Counted from the stretch's first letter, positions 53,311 to 62,091 are shown. The stretch: 64,000 nucleotides of DNA from Desulfitobacterium_A sp035539115 (GCF_035539115.1 NZ_DATLJA010000020.1:1-64000); one strand, 5' to 3'. Made by a program: numbers and translations. The notes: generated by a model from the sequence alone, not told the origin.

Positions 53311-53640
53311 ATGTGGTTGCCAATATTGGGTTTGTTGCTCGGTTTAGGGATTGGCTGGTTTAGCCCCTTTACCGTTCCTGTGGAGTATGCAAAATATTTG
53401 TCGGTAGCGATTCTGGCCGCTTTGGATTCCGTTTTCGGCGGATTGCGAGCAGCTCAAGAAGAACATTTTGACTCAACCGTCTTTTTGACCGGCTTCTTCA
53501 CCAATACCTTGCTCGCTTCGTTGTTGGCCTATATCGGAGATCGGATTGGCGTAGATCTTTATCTCGCCGCAGTTGTTGCTTTTGGAGTTCGTTTATTCAA
53601 TAATCTTGCCATAATTAGGCGACATCTATTGAAGAAATAG
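53311..53640 (+). CDS. sbp: Small basic protein Sbp (DUF1290)
   Basis: 109 aa with about three membrane segments; GWFSPFTVPVEYAKYLSVAILAALDSVFGG is cut from the classic family profile (WFSPF, LDSVFGG). Encoded before ftsZ in many sporeformers; role unknown. The GGAGG site is 10 nt upstream. A repeat follows. Confidence 0.88.
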   Translation: MWLPILGLLLGLGIGWFSPFTVPVEYAKYLSVAILAALDSVFGGLRAAQEEHFDSTVFLTGFFTNTLLASLLAYIGDRIGVDLYLAAVVAFGVRLFNNLAIIRRHLLKK

Positions 53641-53978
53641 TCTAAGTTAAATCTAAACTCATATTTTCCAATTATTTTACGGAAAAAGTTATTCGTGAAA
53701 AAAGGAATATTGGTCTTGTACCTAGAATCTGTAAGCAAGTTTGAAAATTTTCGATGTGCGATAAAGAAAACCCGGCTTTCGCCGAGCTTTGCGATAAAGA
53801 AGACTTGGCCAGCGCCAAAGCGATGGCCTTAGTCGCCTTATCCTGCCGGACTTAACTACTTGCATCGTAGGAAAGGAAAACCGCTGGTTGCACTTAGAGT
53901 TTATCTGCCAAAAATTTTTACTTTCTGTTAGTAAGATAAAGGATAAACAGCTGAAATTGCGAGGGGGAAAATAGCTAG
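53641..53978 (-). repeat. Family A repeat, inverted (copy A4), between sbp and ftsZ
   Basis: The stretch 53757-53935 is nearly the reverse complement of 13360-13521: GATAAAGAAAACCCGGCTTT, GATAAAGAAGACTTGGCCA, CCTTATCCTGCCGGACTTAA, then the inverted anchor (GGTTGCACTT...TTTATCTGCC, ACTTTCTGTTAGTA). It has a six-base change inside the anchor. It fills the gap where ftsA usually lies. The first 110 nt hold no recognisable feature. Confidence 0.87.
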
Positions 53979-55046
53979 ATGCTTGAATTTGACATGGACT
54001 TTAACCAGTTCGCAGGGATAAAGGTCATCGGTGTTGGTGGTGGGGGAAACAATGCGGTCAATCGTATGATTACAGCCGGTTTAAAGGGTGTTGATTTTAT
54101 ATCTATTAACACGGATGCCCAGGCTTTAAACCTCTCGCGTGCCGGTCAAAAAGTACAGATCGGAACGAAGTTAACGAAGGGTTTAGGTGCAGGTGCGAAT
54201 CCAGAAGTCGGGATGAAAGCGGCTGAGGAAAGTCGGGATGAACTTCTTGAAGCCCTGAAGGGTGTCGATATGGTATTCGTCACTGCAGGCATGGGAGGCG
54301 GTACAGGTACTGGAGCTGCTCCGATTGTCGCCGAAGTGGCGAAAGAACTTGGGGCGCTAACGGTAGGTGTGGTCACTCGTCCTTTTACCTTCGAGGGAAG
54401 GAAACGAGCGATGCAGGCTGAAAAAGGGATCGCTGAGCTGAAAAGCAAAGTCGACACCTTGATTACGATTCCGAATGATCGCTTGTTGCAAGTGGTGGAC
54501 AAGAATACCACGATTCACGAAGCGTTTCGGATCGCAGATGATGTACTGCGACAAGGGGTTCAAGGGATTTCAGACTTAATTGCAGTACCAGGGCTAATTA
54601 ACTTGGACTTTGCAGACGTGAAGACGATTATGAAGAACACGGGCTCAGCCTTAATGGGAATAGGACAAGCTACTGGTGAAAACCGGGCTGCAGATGCAGC
54701 ACGTAAAGCGATATCGAGCCCACTTTTGGAAACCTCGATTGAAGGGGCGAAAGGAGTTCTCCTAAATATTACCGGCGGGCCAAATATGACCTTATTTGAG
54801 GTTAATGAAGCTTCGGAGATTATTGCTGAAGCAGCTGATCCAGATGCAAATATTATCTTCGGGGCCGTCATTGATGAAAGCTTGAAGGAAGAAGTCCGGG
54901 TCACGGTTATCGCTACAGGTTTTGACCAAGTTCAAAGTTCTTTGGGTAAAACCGGAACGGCTTCAGACTCGGTAATTCGGCCTGTCGCCGCAACTTCTGC
55001 TGCGGATGATTTGGATATTCCAGAGTTCTTACGCCGTCGTCGGTAA
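53979..55046 (+). CDS. ftsZ: Cell division GTPase FtsZ
   Basis: 355 aa. Tubulin-like GTP-binding loops IGVGGGGNNAVNRM and GGGTGTGAAPIVAEVA, the T7 NLDFADVKTI loop, and the C-terminal conserved peptide DDLDIPEFLRRRR that binds SepF and FtsA. SepF is encoded 9 kb downstream in the same cluster; ftsA is absent from the region. GAGGGGG lies 11 nt before the ATG. Confidence 0.97.
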   Translation: MLEFDMDFNQFAGIKVIGVGGGGNNAVNRMITAGLKGVDFISINTDAQALNLSRAGQKVQIGTKLTKGLGAGANPEVGMKAAEESRDELLEALKGVDMVFVTAGMGGGTGTGAAPIVAEVAKELGALTVGVVTRPFTFEGRKRAMQAEKGIAELKSKVDTLITIPNDRLLQVVDKNTTIHEAFRIADDVLRQGVQGISDLIAVPGLINLDFADVKTIMKNTGSALMGIGQATGENRAADAARKAISSPLLETSIEGAKGVLLNITGGPNMTLFEVNEASEIIAEAADPDANIIFGAVIDESLKEEVRVTVIATGFDQVQSSLGKTGTASDSVIRPVAATSAADDLDIPEFLRRRR

Positions 55047-55082
55047 AGACGCCACGTATTGCCTATACTATAAGATTTCAAG

Positions 55083-55114
55083 GAGCTAGCCTATTGGGTT
55101 GGCTCCTTTTGCTA
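55083..55114 (+). terminator. Terminator after ftsZ
   Basis: AAGGAGCTAGCC / GGTTGGCTCCTT (55083-55094 / 55100-55111), 12 bp with two G-T pairs and a five-base loop, followed by TTT. It separates the dcw operon from the sporulation genes. Confidence 0.85.
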
Positions 55115-55160
55115 TATCTCGTCAAGACTCGCCTGTGTTTTCCTAAAAATTCCCACGTAA

Positions 55161-55194
55161 TACGACAGGTTTTATCCTCACCTTTCGGTATAAT
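55161..55194 (+). promoter_or_regulatory. spoIIG-type promoter with long spacer and Spo0A-like box
   Basis: TATAAT at 55189-55194 is preceded, at 21 bp, by ACGACA (55162-55167). The B. subtilis spoIIG promoter also has near-consensus hexamers spaced unusually far apart, and a Spo0A box (TTCGACA) overlapping the -35. TACGACA here is one mismatch from it. Followed by spoIIGA at 55244. Confidence 0.5.
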
Positions 55195-55243
55195 TTGAGA
55201 AGAAGTGTGCGAGCGTGCAGGTACAGAAGGGACTGCCTACAGG

Positions 55244-56149
55244 ATGATCGTAAGGTATCTGGATCTTGACCTGATGATTAATGGAATAATGGATCTCTTT
55301 CTTCTTCTTTTAACTGCTCGGCTGCTCAATACCTCGATCCGCATTCAACGCTTGCTGGGCGGAGTGATCGTGGGCGAGTTCCCGGTCATTCTCTCAGCCT
55401 ATTGGCCGGCTTCCTCGCTCTTGTTCTTGAGCAAAATTCTCACCCCCTTCGCGATGGTTTGGGTGAGTTTTGCACCTGTCGGGACGCGGTCTTACTATAA
55501 GCGATTGACCTTATTTTGGATCTTGTCTGCAGGTTTGGGTGGCGGAGTCTATGCTCTGTGGGGTTGGGCCGAATTTGATGGATTCGCATCATCCGCTTTT
55601 AGGTTGGGTACTCAGAATTTCTGGATTTTACCGTTAGGCGCTCTCCTGTGGTGGGGAGGGCAAAAGCTCTGGTTAAGATGGCTATCCAGAACGATGCAAT
55701 TAAAACCTGCCTTGTATGAGTTATCAATTGATTTCGGGGTAGAAAGCGAGATTGTCAAAGTAAGAGCAATGCTGGATACGGGGAATCAGTTGCGTGATCC
55801 CCTTACGGGGACTCCAGTCCTTCTCGTGGAAGAAGAAACTGTCGCCACGTCGTTCCCAGAGGACTTGAGATCGATACTTCAGGCTCCTTGGCGTGAGTTG
55901 GAGGATCCCTGGCCTTGGCTCTGGAAAGCAGATCCCATATGGATGAGGACTTTCGTTTTTATCCCATACCAAGCAGTAGGACACAAAAGTTGGCTTTTGG
56001 GAGTTCGCCCGAACCGTGTTTATTTAAGTTCCTCTTCTGAAGTTCGGGAAATCAAAGCAACGTTAGCCTTAGTCCAACAATCCTTAAGTCCGGATGGGGA
56101 ATACCAGGCCTTGTTACATCCGGAACATGTTCAAGGAAGCGGAGGTTGA
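55244..56149 (+). CDS. spoIIGA: Pro-sigma-E processing protease SpoIIGA
   Basis: 301 aa from the ATG at 55244 (MIVRYLDLDLMINGIMDLFL), the family's typical start; an upstream GTG frame would add 13 residues. Five membrane segments in the N-terminal half are followed by a retroviral-type aspartic protease domain with catalytic D178 in RAMLDTGNQLRDP. It cleaves pro-sigma-E in the mother cell on a SpoIIR signal. Sits directly before its substrate gene. Confidence 0.92.
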   Translation: MIVRYLDLDLMINGIMDLFLLLLTARLLNTSIRIQRLLGGVIVGEFPVILSAYWPASSLLFLSKILTPFAMVWVSFAPVGTRSYYKRLTLFWILSAGLGGGVYALWGWAEFDGFASSAFRLGTQNFWILPLGALLWWGGQKLWLRWLSRTMQLKPALYELSIDFGVESEIVKVRAMLDTGNQLRDPLTGTPVLLVEEETVATSFPEDLRSILQAPWRELEDPWPWLWKADPIWMRTFVFIPYQAVGHKSWLLGVRPNRVYLSSSSEVREIKATLALVQQSLSPDGEYQALLHPEHVQGSGG

Positions 56150-56152
56150 GCG

Positions 56153-56878
56153 ATGAGATGGTATGAGCCAATCATAAATAAACTCTATGTTTTATGGAGT
56201 CAACTCCAACAGAAGATCAGGGGTCGGAAGGAAATATACTATGTCGGTAGTAGCGAAGCTTTGCCTCCTCCCTTAAGTTCGGATGAAGAAGTTGATCTGC
56301 TAGAACGGTTGGAAGTTGGCGATCCGACGGTTCGTGATGTGCTAATCGCGAGAAATTTAAGGCTAGTTGTGTATATTGCCCGCAAGTTTGAGAATACGGG
56401 TATTGGGATTGAAGATTTGGTTTCGATTGGGACGATTGGACTGATCAAAGCTGTGAATACGTTTGATCCCCAAAAGAAGATTAAGCTGGCTACATATGCC
56501 TCAAGATGCATCGAGAATGAGATTCTCATGTATTTACGGAGAAATAATAAGACGCGTTCGGAGGTTTCCTTTGATGAACCCCTAAATATCGATTGGGATG
56601 GCAATGAACTGTTACTATCCGATGTGCTGGGGACGGAAAATGATATTATTTCACGGCCGATCGAAGAGGAAGTGGACCGCCAACTTCTTCATCTGGCGAT
56701 GGATCGCTTATCTGATCGAGAGAAGCTGATCATGGAGCTCCGTTTTGGGTTAGATAATGGAGAGGAAAAAACTCAAAAGGAGGTTGCCGATCGTTTGGGA
56801 ATTTCTCAATCCTATATTTCAAGGTTGGAAAAACGCATAATTAGGAGATTAAGGAAAGAGTTTTGTCGACTAGAATAA
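56153..56878 (+). CDS. sigE: Sporulation sigma factor SigE (pro-sigma-E)
   Basis: 241 aa, 3 nt after spoIIGA. The first about 27 residues are the inhibitory pro-sequence, with the processing region at KEIYYVGSSEALPPP. Regions 2 (RNLRLVVYIARKFENTG, FSL-type IEDLVSIGTIGLIKAVNTF) and 4 (REKLIMELRFGL, ADRLGISQSYISRLEKR) are intact. It directs early mother-cell gene expression. Confidence 0.96.
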   Translation: MRWYEPIINKLYVLWSQLQQKIRGRKEIYYVGSSEALPPPLSSDEEVDLLERLEVGDPTVRDVLIARNLRLVVYIARKFENTGIGIEDLVSIGTIGLIKAVNTFDPQKKIKLATYASRCIENEILMYLRRNNKTRSEVSFDEPLNIDWDGNELLLSDVLGTENDIISRPIEEEVDRQLLHLAMDRLSDREKLIMELRFGLDNGEEKTQKEVADRLGISQSYISRLEKRIIRRLRKEFCRLE

Positions 56879-56938
56879 CATAAAGTCAGTTAGGGCATAC
56901 TCACCAAGAGGAAATTGGCTGGGAAGGTGAGTGCTCGA

Positions 56939-57712
56939 ATGGCTTTAAACAAGGTTGAAATCTGTGGAGTGAACACCTCAAAATTACCTGTCTTGAACAG
57001 TAAGAAAATGACGGAATTGTTTGTTGCTTATCAAAGTGGGGAGCGTGAAGCAAGGGAAAAATTGATCTACGGTAATTTGCGTCTTGTCCTCAGCGTAATT
57101 CAGAGGTTTACGAATCGGGGAGAATATGTCGACGATCTCTTCCAGGTGGGATGTATCGGGTTAATGAAAGCGATTGATAATTTTGACTTAGGGCAAAATG
57201 TTAAATTCTCGACATATGCCGTACCGATGATCATTGGTGAAATCCGGCGGTATTTGCGGGATAACAACCCGATTCGAGTCAGTCGTTCTTTGCGAGATAT
57301 TGCCTATAAGGCTCTTCAGGTTCGGGATCAGTTAGTGGGCGAATGCTCGCGGGAACCAACGGTTTCAGAGATCGCGGATAAATTAACCTTGCCTCGAGAA
57401 GAGGTGATTTTCGCGCTGGATGCGATTCAAGAGCCGATTTCGCTTTTTGAACCCATTTACCATGATGGTGGAGATCCAATTTTTGTAATGGACCAAATAG
57501 GCGATGAAAAACATTCTGATGCCAGTTGGCTCGAAGGAATTGCGGTGCGCGAAGCCTTGCGCCGTTTAAGCGAGCGGGAAAAGCTCATTCTATCCTTGCG
57601 CTTTTTCCATGGTAAAACTCAAATGGAAGTTGCGGATGAGATAGGGATATCCCAAGCCCAAGTCTCACGCTTGGAGAAGGCTGCACTGAATCATATGCGT
57701 AAATACGTTTGA
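56939..57712 (+). CDS. sigG: Sporulation sigma factor SigG
   Basis: 257 aa from the ATG at 56939 (MALNKVEICGVNTSKLPVL), which matches the conserved SigG start and has GGGAAGGTGAG upstream; a TTG at 56915 is less likely. Core regions: GNLRLVLSVIQRF, DDLFQVGCIGLMKAIDNF, FSTYAVPMIIGEIRRYLRD and the C-terminal MEVADEIGISQAQVSRLEK. It controls late forespore genes. 60 nt after sigE. Confidence 0.96.
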   Translation: MALNKVEICGVNTSKLPVLNSKKMTELFVAYQSGEREAREKLIYGNLRLVLSVIQRFTNRGEYVDDLFQVGCIGLMKAIDNFDLGQNVKFSTYAVPMIIGEIRRYLRDNNPIRVSRSLRDIAYKALQVRDQLVGECSREPTVSEIADKLTLPREEVIFALDAIQEPISLFEPIYHDGGDPIFVMDQIGDEKHSDASWLEGIAVREALRRLSEREKLILSLRFFHGKTQMEVADEIGISQAQVSRLEKAALNHMRKYV

Positions 57713-57776
57713 CGATAATAGTCTAAAACGTTTCTCCCTCACATATAAATTAAGATGTGAGGGGGGAGGTATACCG

Positions 57777-58049
57777 ATGCGGATTTCTGAACTTCGCATG
57801 TTGGACATCGTCAATATTAAAGATGGTCGACGGTTAGGCCCGATTAAGGATTTAGATCTGGATTTAGAACGCGGCGTCGTGAAGGGAATCATCGTCCCTG
57901 GGGCCTCCCGCAGCTGGGTTTTTTTTGGGGGTAATCGGACCGAGGATCTCGCCATTCCCTGGGATCGAGTCAAAAAGATTGGGGTGGATGTTATCTTAGT
58001 GGATGCTCAGGGTTTGCCGGAGTTTAATTCAGAGCCAGAACATCATTAA
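57777..58049 (+). CDS. ylmC: YlmC/YmxH family PRC-barrel sporulation protein
   Basis: 90 aa, ATG with GAGGGGGGAGG upstream. PRC-barrel start RISELRMLDIVNIKDGRRLG followed by IKDLDLDLERGVVKGIIVPG, as in YlmC/YmxH proteins of sporeformers, whose function is not settled. Confidence 0.87.
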   Translation: MRISELRMLDIVNIKDGRRLGPIKDLDLDLERGVVKGIIVPGASRSWVFFGGNRTEDLAIPWDRVKKIGVDVILVDAQGLPEFNSEPEHH

Positions 58050-58094
58050 TTAGCGTCTGCGTAGATTCAACTTTAGTATATTTCAAGTCAGTTT

Positions 58095-58115
58095 GCTCCC
58101 CTTGGGGGGCTTTTT
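58095..58115 (+). terminator. Terminator after ylmC
   Basis: GCTCCCC-TT-GGGGGGC (58095-58110) followed by TTTTT. Downstream, 58130-58157 holds a fragment of family B (GTGTAGCTTC, CATCCATTCACTT), copy B6. Confidence 0.82.
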
Positions 58116-58129
58116 GTGTCTTCGTGTGG

Positions 58130-58157
58130 TTGTGTAGCTTCGTACATCCATTCACTT
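58130..58157 (+). repeat. Family B fragment (copy B6)
   Basis: TGTGTAGCTTCGTACATCCA and TTCACTT match the left end of B2 (GTGTAGCTTCTCGCACATCC ATTCACTT) except for a short gap after CTTC. The rest of the element is absent, giving a solo left end. Confidence 0.65.
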
Positions 58158-58259
58158 TGTTGAATTTCCACACAAAGATAGGACTTTAGTAGGTTTTTAG
58201 ACTGGAAAAATTATGGTATAGTAAAAATATATTGAGCGAACGGGTATGAGGAGCCGATT

Positions 58260-59066
58260 ATGAGCTGGGTTTATCGTCAAGGCCAGAATTTAACCTATCT
58301 CACGCTTCCAGAGTGGGAAAAATGCGGAATCCAAATCGGGTTCTCAACGCGTTGGGGTGGGGTTAGTAACGCACCCTATGAATCCTTGAATTTAGGGTTG
58401 CATGTTGGCGATGATTCTGAAAAGGTCTTGCAAAATCGTGAACTTTGGTTTCAGGAATGGAACGTAGCGTGGAACGATCTTGTGATCGGGGAACAAGTGC
58501 ATGATGTCAAGGTTCAACTCGTCGAATCATCTGATGCTGGACGGGGGGTGCGAGATCTTAGAACAGTTCTGCCTGGAGTGGATGGCTTGGTCACGACGAC
58601 CGGCTTGGGGCTGATGGCCTTTTTCGCGGATTGCGTTCCAGTGTATTTTTATCATCCAATTCTTAAAGCCGTGAGTATTGCTCATGCAGGCTGGAGAGGA
58701 ACTGTGGGTAAAATTATCATTCGAGTGCTCGAGGAATTCCGAAAAATGGGCGGAGAACCTCGAGAGTGTTGGGTGGCCTTGGGACCGAGTATCGGTCCGT
58801 GTTGTTATGAAGTGGATGAGCAGGTTGTGAAGCCTTTTCAGGAGGCCTTTGAGAAAACACCCTTTTTGAAGTCTTCTCGTCCTGGTCATGCTCAGCTGGA
58901 TCTTTGGGAAGCGAATCGTTTGCTTTTGCTTGAAGAAGGAGTCCGACCGGAAAATATTTGGAGTGCTTCGATTTGCACAGCTTGTCATACCGACAGCTTT
59001 TTCTCTCATCGCCAGGAGGGATTGAAGACGGGTCGGATGGCGGGATGGATACGGCGCAAGGATTGA
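58260..59066 (+). CDS. pgeF: PgeF/YlmD family purine nucleoside phosphorylase-type multicopper protein
   Basis: 268 aa. DUF152 family (YfiH, LACC1): FSTRWGGVSNAPYESLNLG, ADCVPVYFYHP, HAGWRGTVGKI (catalytic His), GPSIGPCCYEVD and CTACHTDSFFSHR. E. coli YfiH/PgeF corrects UDP-MurNAc-L-Ser side products, and LACC1 acts on purine nucleosides. ATG follows GAGG. Confidence 0.9.
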   Translation: MSWVYRQGQNLTYLTLPEWEKCGIQIGFSTRWGGVSNAPYESLNLGLHVGDDSEKVLQNRELWFQEWNVAWNDLVIGEQVHDVKVQLVESSDAGRGVRDLRTVLPGVDGLVTTTGLGLMAFFADCVPVYFYHPILKAVSIAHAGWRGTVGKIIIRVLEEFRKMGGEPRECWVALGPSIGPCCYEVDEQVVKPFQEAFEKTPFLKSSRPGHAQLDLWEANRLLLLEEGVRPENIWSASICTACHTDSFFSHRQEGLKTGRMAGWIRRKD

Positions 59067-59079
59067 GGAGGGAAATTGT

Positions 59080-59763
59080 ATGGCCGTAATTCTAGTCGTA
59101 GATGATGAAGAGCCTATTCAAGAACTTTTAAAATTCAATCTTGAAAAGGAAGGGTATACGGTACTCATGGCCTTTGATGGTCCGTCAGCACTTAAGACGA
59201 TTGAAGAGAAACTGCCGGATCTGGTGATTCTGGATGTTATGCTGCCAGGCATGGATGGCTTGGAAGTATGCAATCAGCTTCGACAAGATTCAAAGGTTCG
59301 AGATATTCCTGTGATCATGTTGACTGCTAAAATGGAGGAAATCGATAAGGTTCTTGGCCTGGAATTAGGGGCAGATGACTATTTGACGAAACCCTTTAGT
59401 CCTCGGGAGCTCTTAGCCCGTATTCGTGCCCGACTTCGCCGGATTAAGCCACAAACACAAGAAAATGAATTAATCCGCGGCGACTTAAAGATTGACTTAA
59501 ATCGTTATCAGGTGTTGGTCCGGGGCGAGGAAGTCGAATTAACCCCCAAGGAATTTGAGCTTTTGCGGGTTCTGGCTATTCATCCAGGAAAAGTGTATTC
59601 GAGGGATGAACTCTTGGAAAGGGTATGGGGTTATGATTATGCAGGAGATACCCGAACCGTAGATGTCCATGTTCGTCATTTGCGGCAGAAGGTGGAAAAA
59701 GATTCCGCAAATCCTGTATATATTGAGACACTTCGGGGCATTGGCTACCGGTTAAAAGGATAA
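59080..59763 (+). CDS. OmpR/PhoB-type response regulator (PhoP-like)
   Basis: 227 aa. Receiver with phosphoacceptor D52 (VILDVMLPGMDG) and K in DDYLTKPF; C-terminal winged helix (ELTPKEFELLRVLAIHPGK, DTRTVDVHVRHLRQKVE, IETLRGIGYRL). ATG with GAGGAGGG upstream, 13 nt after pgeF. The kinase follows by 5 nt. Inserted in the ylm cluster together with the kinase and the HlyD-like gene. Confidence 0.93.
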   Translation: MAVILVVDDEEPIQELLKFNLEKEGYTVLMAFDGPSALKTIEEKLPDLVILDVMLPGMDGLEVCNQLRQDSKVRDIPVIMLTAKMEEIDKVLGLELGADDYLTKPFSPRELLARIRARLRRIKPQTQENELIRGDLKIDLNRYQVLVRGEEVELTPKEFELLRVLAIHPGKVYSRDELLERVWGYDYAGDTRTVDVHVRHLRQKVEKDSANPVYIETLRGIGYRLKG

Positions 59764-59768
59764 GTATT

Positions 59769-61142
59769 ATGAGTATAAAGTGGAAACTTTTGATTGGCTA
59801 TCTGACGGCAACTTCCCTGTCTTTATCTCTTTTCTGGCTAGGGGAGGGGGTCGTTAATGGGAAAACTACCATTTTCGACTGGACGACTTTTATTCTGGCT
59901 ATTTTTTTACCCGGAGGAGTAATCTATTATCTTGCGAATCGCTTTAGTCATCGTCTGGAAAAACTCAATACTATAGCCCGAGCGATTTCTAAAGGAGATT
60001 TCAATAAAGCTTATTTTTTTGACTCGACCGATGAGCTCGGTCAAATCGGGACAGAAATGATTGCGCTGGCGCAAAAATTTAAAGTGCATCTTCAAAAGAA
60101 TACGCAAGAAGCTGAGAAAATTCAGACGATTCTTGCCGGAATGCAAGAAGGGGTAGTTGCGCTTGACCAAGTGGGCCGAGTAGTCCTTGTTAATGCGGCG
60201 GCCGAAAAGATATTTGCCCATGCGCAAGAGGAATTGAAGGGTAAATATCTAACCGAAGTTCAGAGTAACGGAGCTCTCCAAGAACTCGTTCAAAATGCCT
60301 TGGAGGAAGGACGATCCGGGAGTACAGAACTCGCTTTAGGAGAGCGAACACTTCGAGTTCAGGTGAATCCTTTCCTGGGAGAAGAGACTCAAACGCGTCC
60401 TCGGGGAGCTGTAATTGTTTGTTATGATGTAACTGAGATTCGCAGGTTGGAACAGGTCCGGACTGAATTTGTCGGCAATGTTTCGCATGAACTGCGAACC
60501 CCTTTAACTTCAATTAAAGGGTTTGTCGAAACACTGCTTGACGGTGCAGCGGAAGATCCTGCTCTGCGAAAGCGTTTCTTAACGATTATCCAAACGGAAA
60601 CCTTACGCTTACAAAGAATCATCGACGATCTGTTAACACTTTCCCATATTGAAAATCGGCATGGCGAATTAGGCGTAAGTTCAAGCCGAGTTCAGGAAGC
60701 GTATGAGAAGATAAAACCCGTAATTGCGTCGTACGCGGAGGCCAAAGGGCTTGAATTGGTGATGAAATTCAAGCCGGATCTGCCGGCTGTTGCCATGGGT
60801 CCAGACTTGCTTAGTCAGGTTCTATTAAATTTGTTGGAGAATGCAGTGAAATATACGGCTAAGGGTAAAGTATGGTTGTCTGCGTCCCAAAGCGGCTCTT
60901 TTGTCCGTTTAGAATTTGGAGATACCGGCTGTGGAATTCCAGAACAGGATTTGCCTCGAATTTTTGAACGGTTCTATCGGGTGGATAAGGCACGTTCTCG
61001 AGAACAAGGGGGTACGGGTTTAGGACTAAGCATTGTTAAACATATTGTTGAGGGATCGAATGGGAAGCTTGGAGTCACCTCCCGTCTCGGTTCGGGATCA
61101 GTGTTTACCTGTGAATTGCCAGTTGCTGAACAGGGGGAATAA
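59769..61142 (+). CDS. PhoR-like sensor histidine kinase
   Basis: 457 aa. Two membrane segments in the first 60 residues with almost no extracellular loop, HAMP (about 60-112), PAS (about 115-220), HisKA with H240 in VSHELRTPLTSIKG and HATPase_c (LLENAVKYT, DTGCGIPEQDLPRIFERFYRVD, GGTGLGLSIVKH). The tiny outside loop suggests membrane or internal sensing, as in WalK/PhoR of Clostridia. Confidence 0.92.
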   Translation: MSIKWKLLIGYLTATSLSLSLFWLGEGVVNGKTTIFDWTTFILAIFLPGGVIYYLANRFSHRLEKLNTIARAISKGDFNKAYFFDSTDELGQIGTEMIALAQKFKVHLQKNTQEAEKIQTILAGMQEGVVALDQVGRVVLVNAAAEKIFAHAQEELKGKYLTEVQSNGALQELVQNALEEGRSGSTELALGERTLRVQVNPFLGEETQTRPRGAVIVCYDVTEIRRLEQVRTEFVGNVSHELRTPLTSIKGFVETLLDGAAEDPALRKRFLTIIQTETLRLQRIIDDLLTLSHIENRHGELGVSSSRVQEAYEKIKPVIASYAEAKGLELVMKFKPDLPAVAMGPDLLSQVLLNLLENAVKYTAKGKVWLSASQSGSFVRLEFGDTGCGIPEQDLPRIFERFYRVDKARSREQGGTGLGLSIVKHIVEGSNGKLGVTSRLGSGSVFTCELPVAEQGE

Positions 61143-61143
61143 G

Positions 61144-62091
61144 ATGAGAAAGAACAAGGGTAGACATACCATGGTAAAAAGACTGTTCTGGGGTGTTTTA
61201 CTCGTAACTCTTATATTTTGTTCTTTGGGTTGGGTTTATCGCTCGAACTGGATGGCTGGGTCGATTGAGCTCGAACTTGCCCAAACGGGGGTGATTGAGC
61301 ATAGCGAGGCGGTCAAAGCGGTTTTCGCGAATGAAGAATATCTAATTCAGGCTCCCGTCTCTGGTAAAGTAGAACTCCTCGGAAAAGACGGACAAAGATT
61401 CCGACGCGGGGAAAATGTAGCCTTGATTCACCCAGAAGGAGCTGCTCCAGGGACGATTTCCAAAGAGCTAGCGGCTAAGGTGAATGCCCCAATGGGTGGA
61501 TTGTTCTTTCAAAAAGTAGATGGTTTGGAAAGTACGGTTACCCCTCAAAGCTTATTGGAGATGGACTTAGCAAAAATTGTTGAACAGAAGGAAAATTCAC
61601 AAGCGCAGAGCGACATTGTCCAAGCGGGTGTACCTATGGGAAAGATGGTCAATAACTTGATCCCAACTGAGGCGTTCGTTGAACTTAACCCTTCAGCGGA
61701 TTTAAGTGTTGGGAAAACGATAAAATTAAATCTGAACGGTCAGGTCCAGAGTGCCAAGATTATGCGTAAGTCCGATGATCCCCAGGGAATCGTTGTACGT
61801 TTTAATCAGTATCTTGACGGGACGGTAAACTCCCGAATTCAAGACGTGAAATGGATTTCACGGCCACCTATAAGTGGGATAGTAATTCCCAAAAGTGCCC
61901 TTATTACGAAGGGAGAGGAACTGGGTGTCTATGTTGTTCAGAAAGGAATATTTCAATACCGCAAAGTTAAAGTCCTTGATGAGAATGATACACTCATCTG
62001 TGTCGAGAATCTTCCCTCGGGTATTCCTGTCGTCAAGAATCCGCGTGCAGGGATTGAGGGATTGAGTGCTAACGTAAAAATACCATCATAG
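61144..62091 (+). CDS. HlyD-like membrane fusion protein
   Basis: 315 aa from the ATG at 61144, with CAGGGGGAAT upstream, overlapping no gene. One membrane segment (about residues 13-31), then a lipoyl/barrel-sandwich half (EYLIQAPVSGKVELLGKDG, RRGENVALIHPEG, VNAPMGGLFF) and a beta-barrel domain with IPKSALITKGEELGVYVVQKG. No partner ABC transporter is adjacent. Similar proteins near ylmE occur in other Clostridia. Confidence 0.8.
   Translation: MRKNKGRHTMVKRLFWGVLLVTLIFCSLGWVYRSNWMAGSIELELAQTGVIEHSEAVKAVFANEEYLIQAPVSGKVELLGKDGQRFRRGENVALIHPEGAAPGTISKELAAKVNAPMGGLFFQKVDGLESTVTPQSLLEMDLAKIVEQKENSQAQSDIVQAGVPMGKMVNNLIPTEAFVELNPSADLSVGKTIKLNLNGQVQSAKIMRKSDDPQGIVVRFNQYLDGTVNSRIQDVKWISRPPISGIVIPKSALITKGEELGVYVVQKGIFQYRKVKVLDENDTLICVENLPSGIPVVKNPRAGIEGLSANVKIPS

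Noticed and set aside
56881..56938. Sigma-F type promoter before sigG
   Set aside because: GCATA is present at about 56894, but no convincing -10 follows at the right distance.
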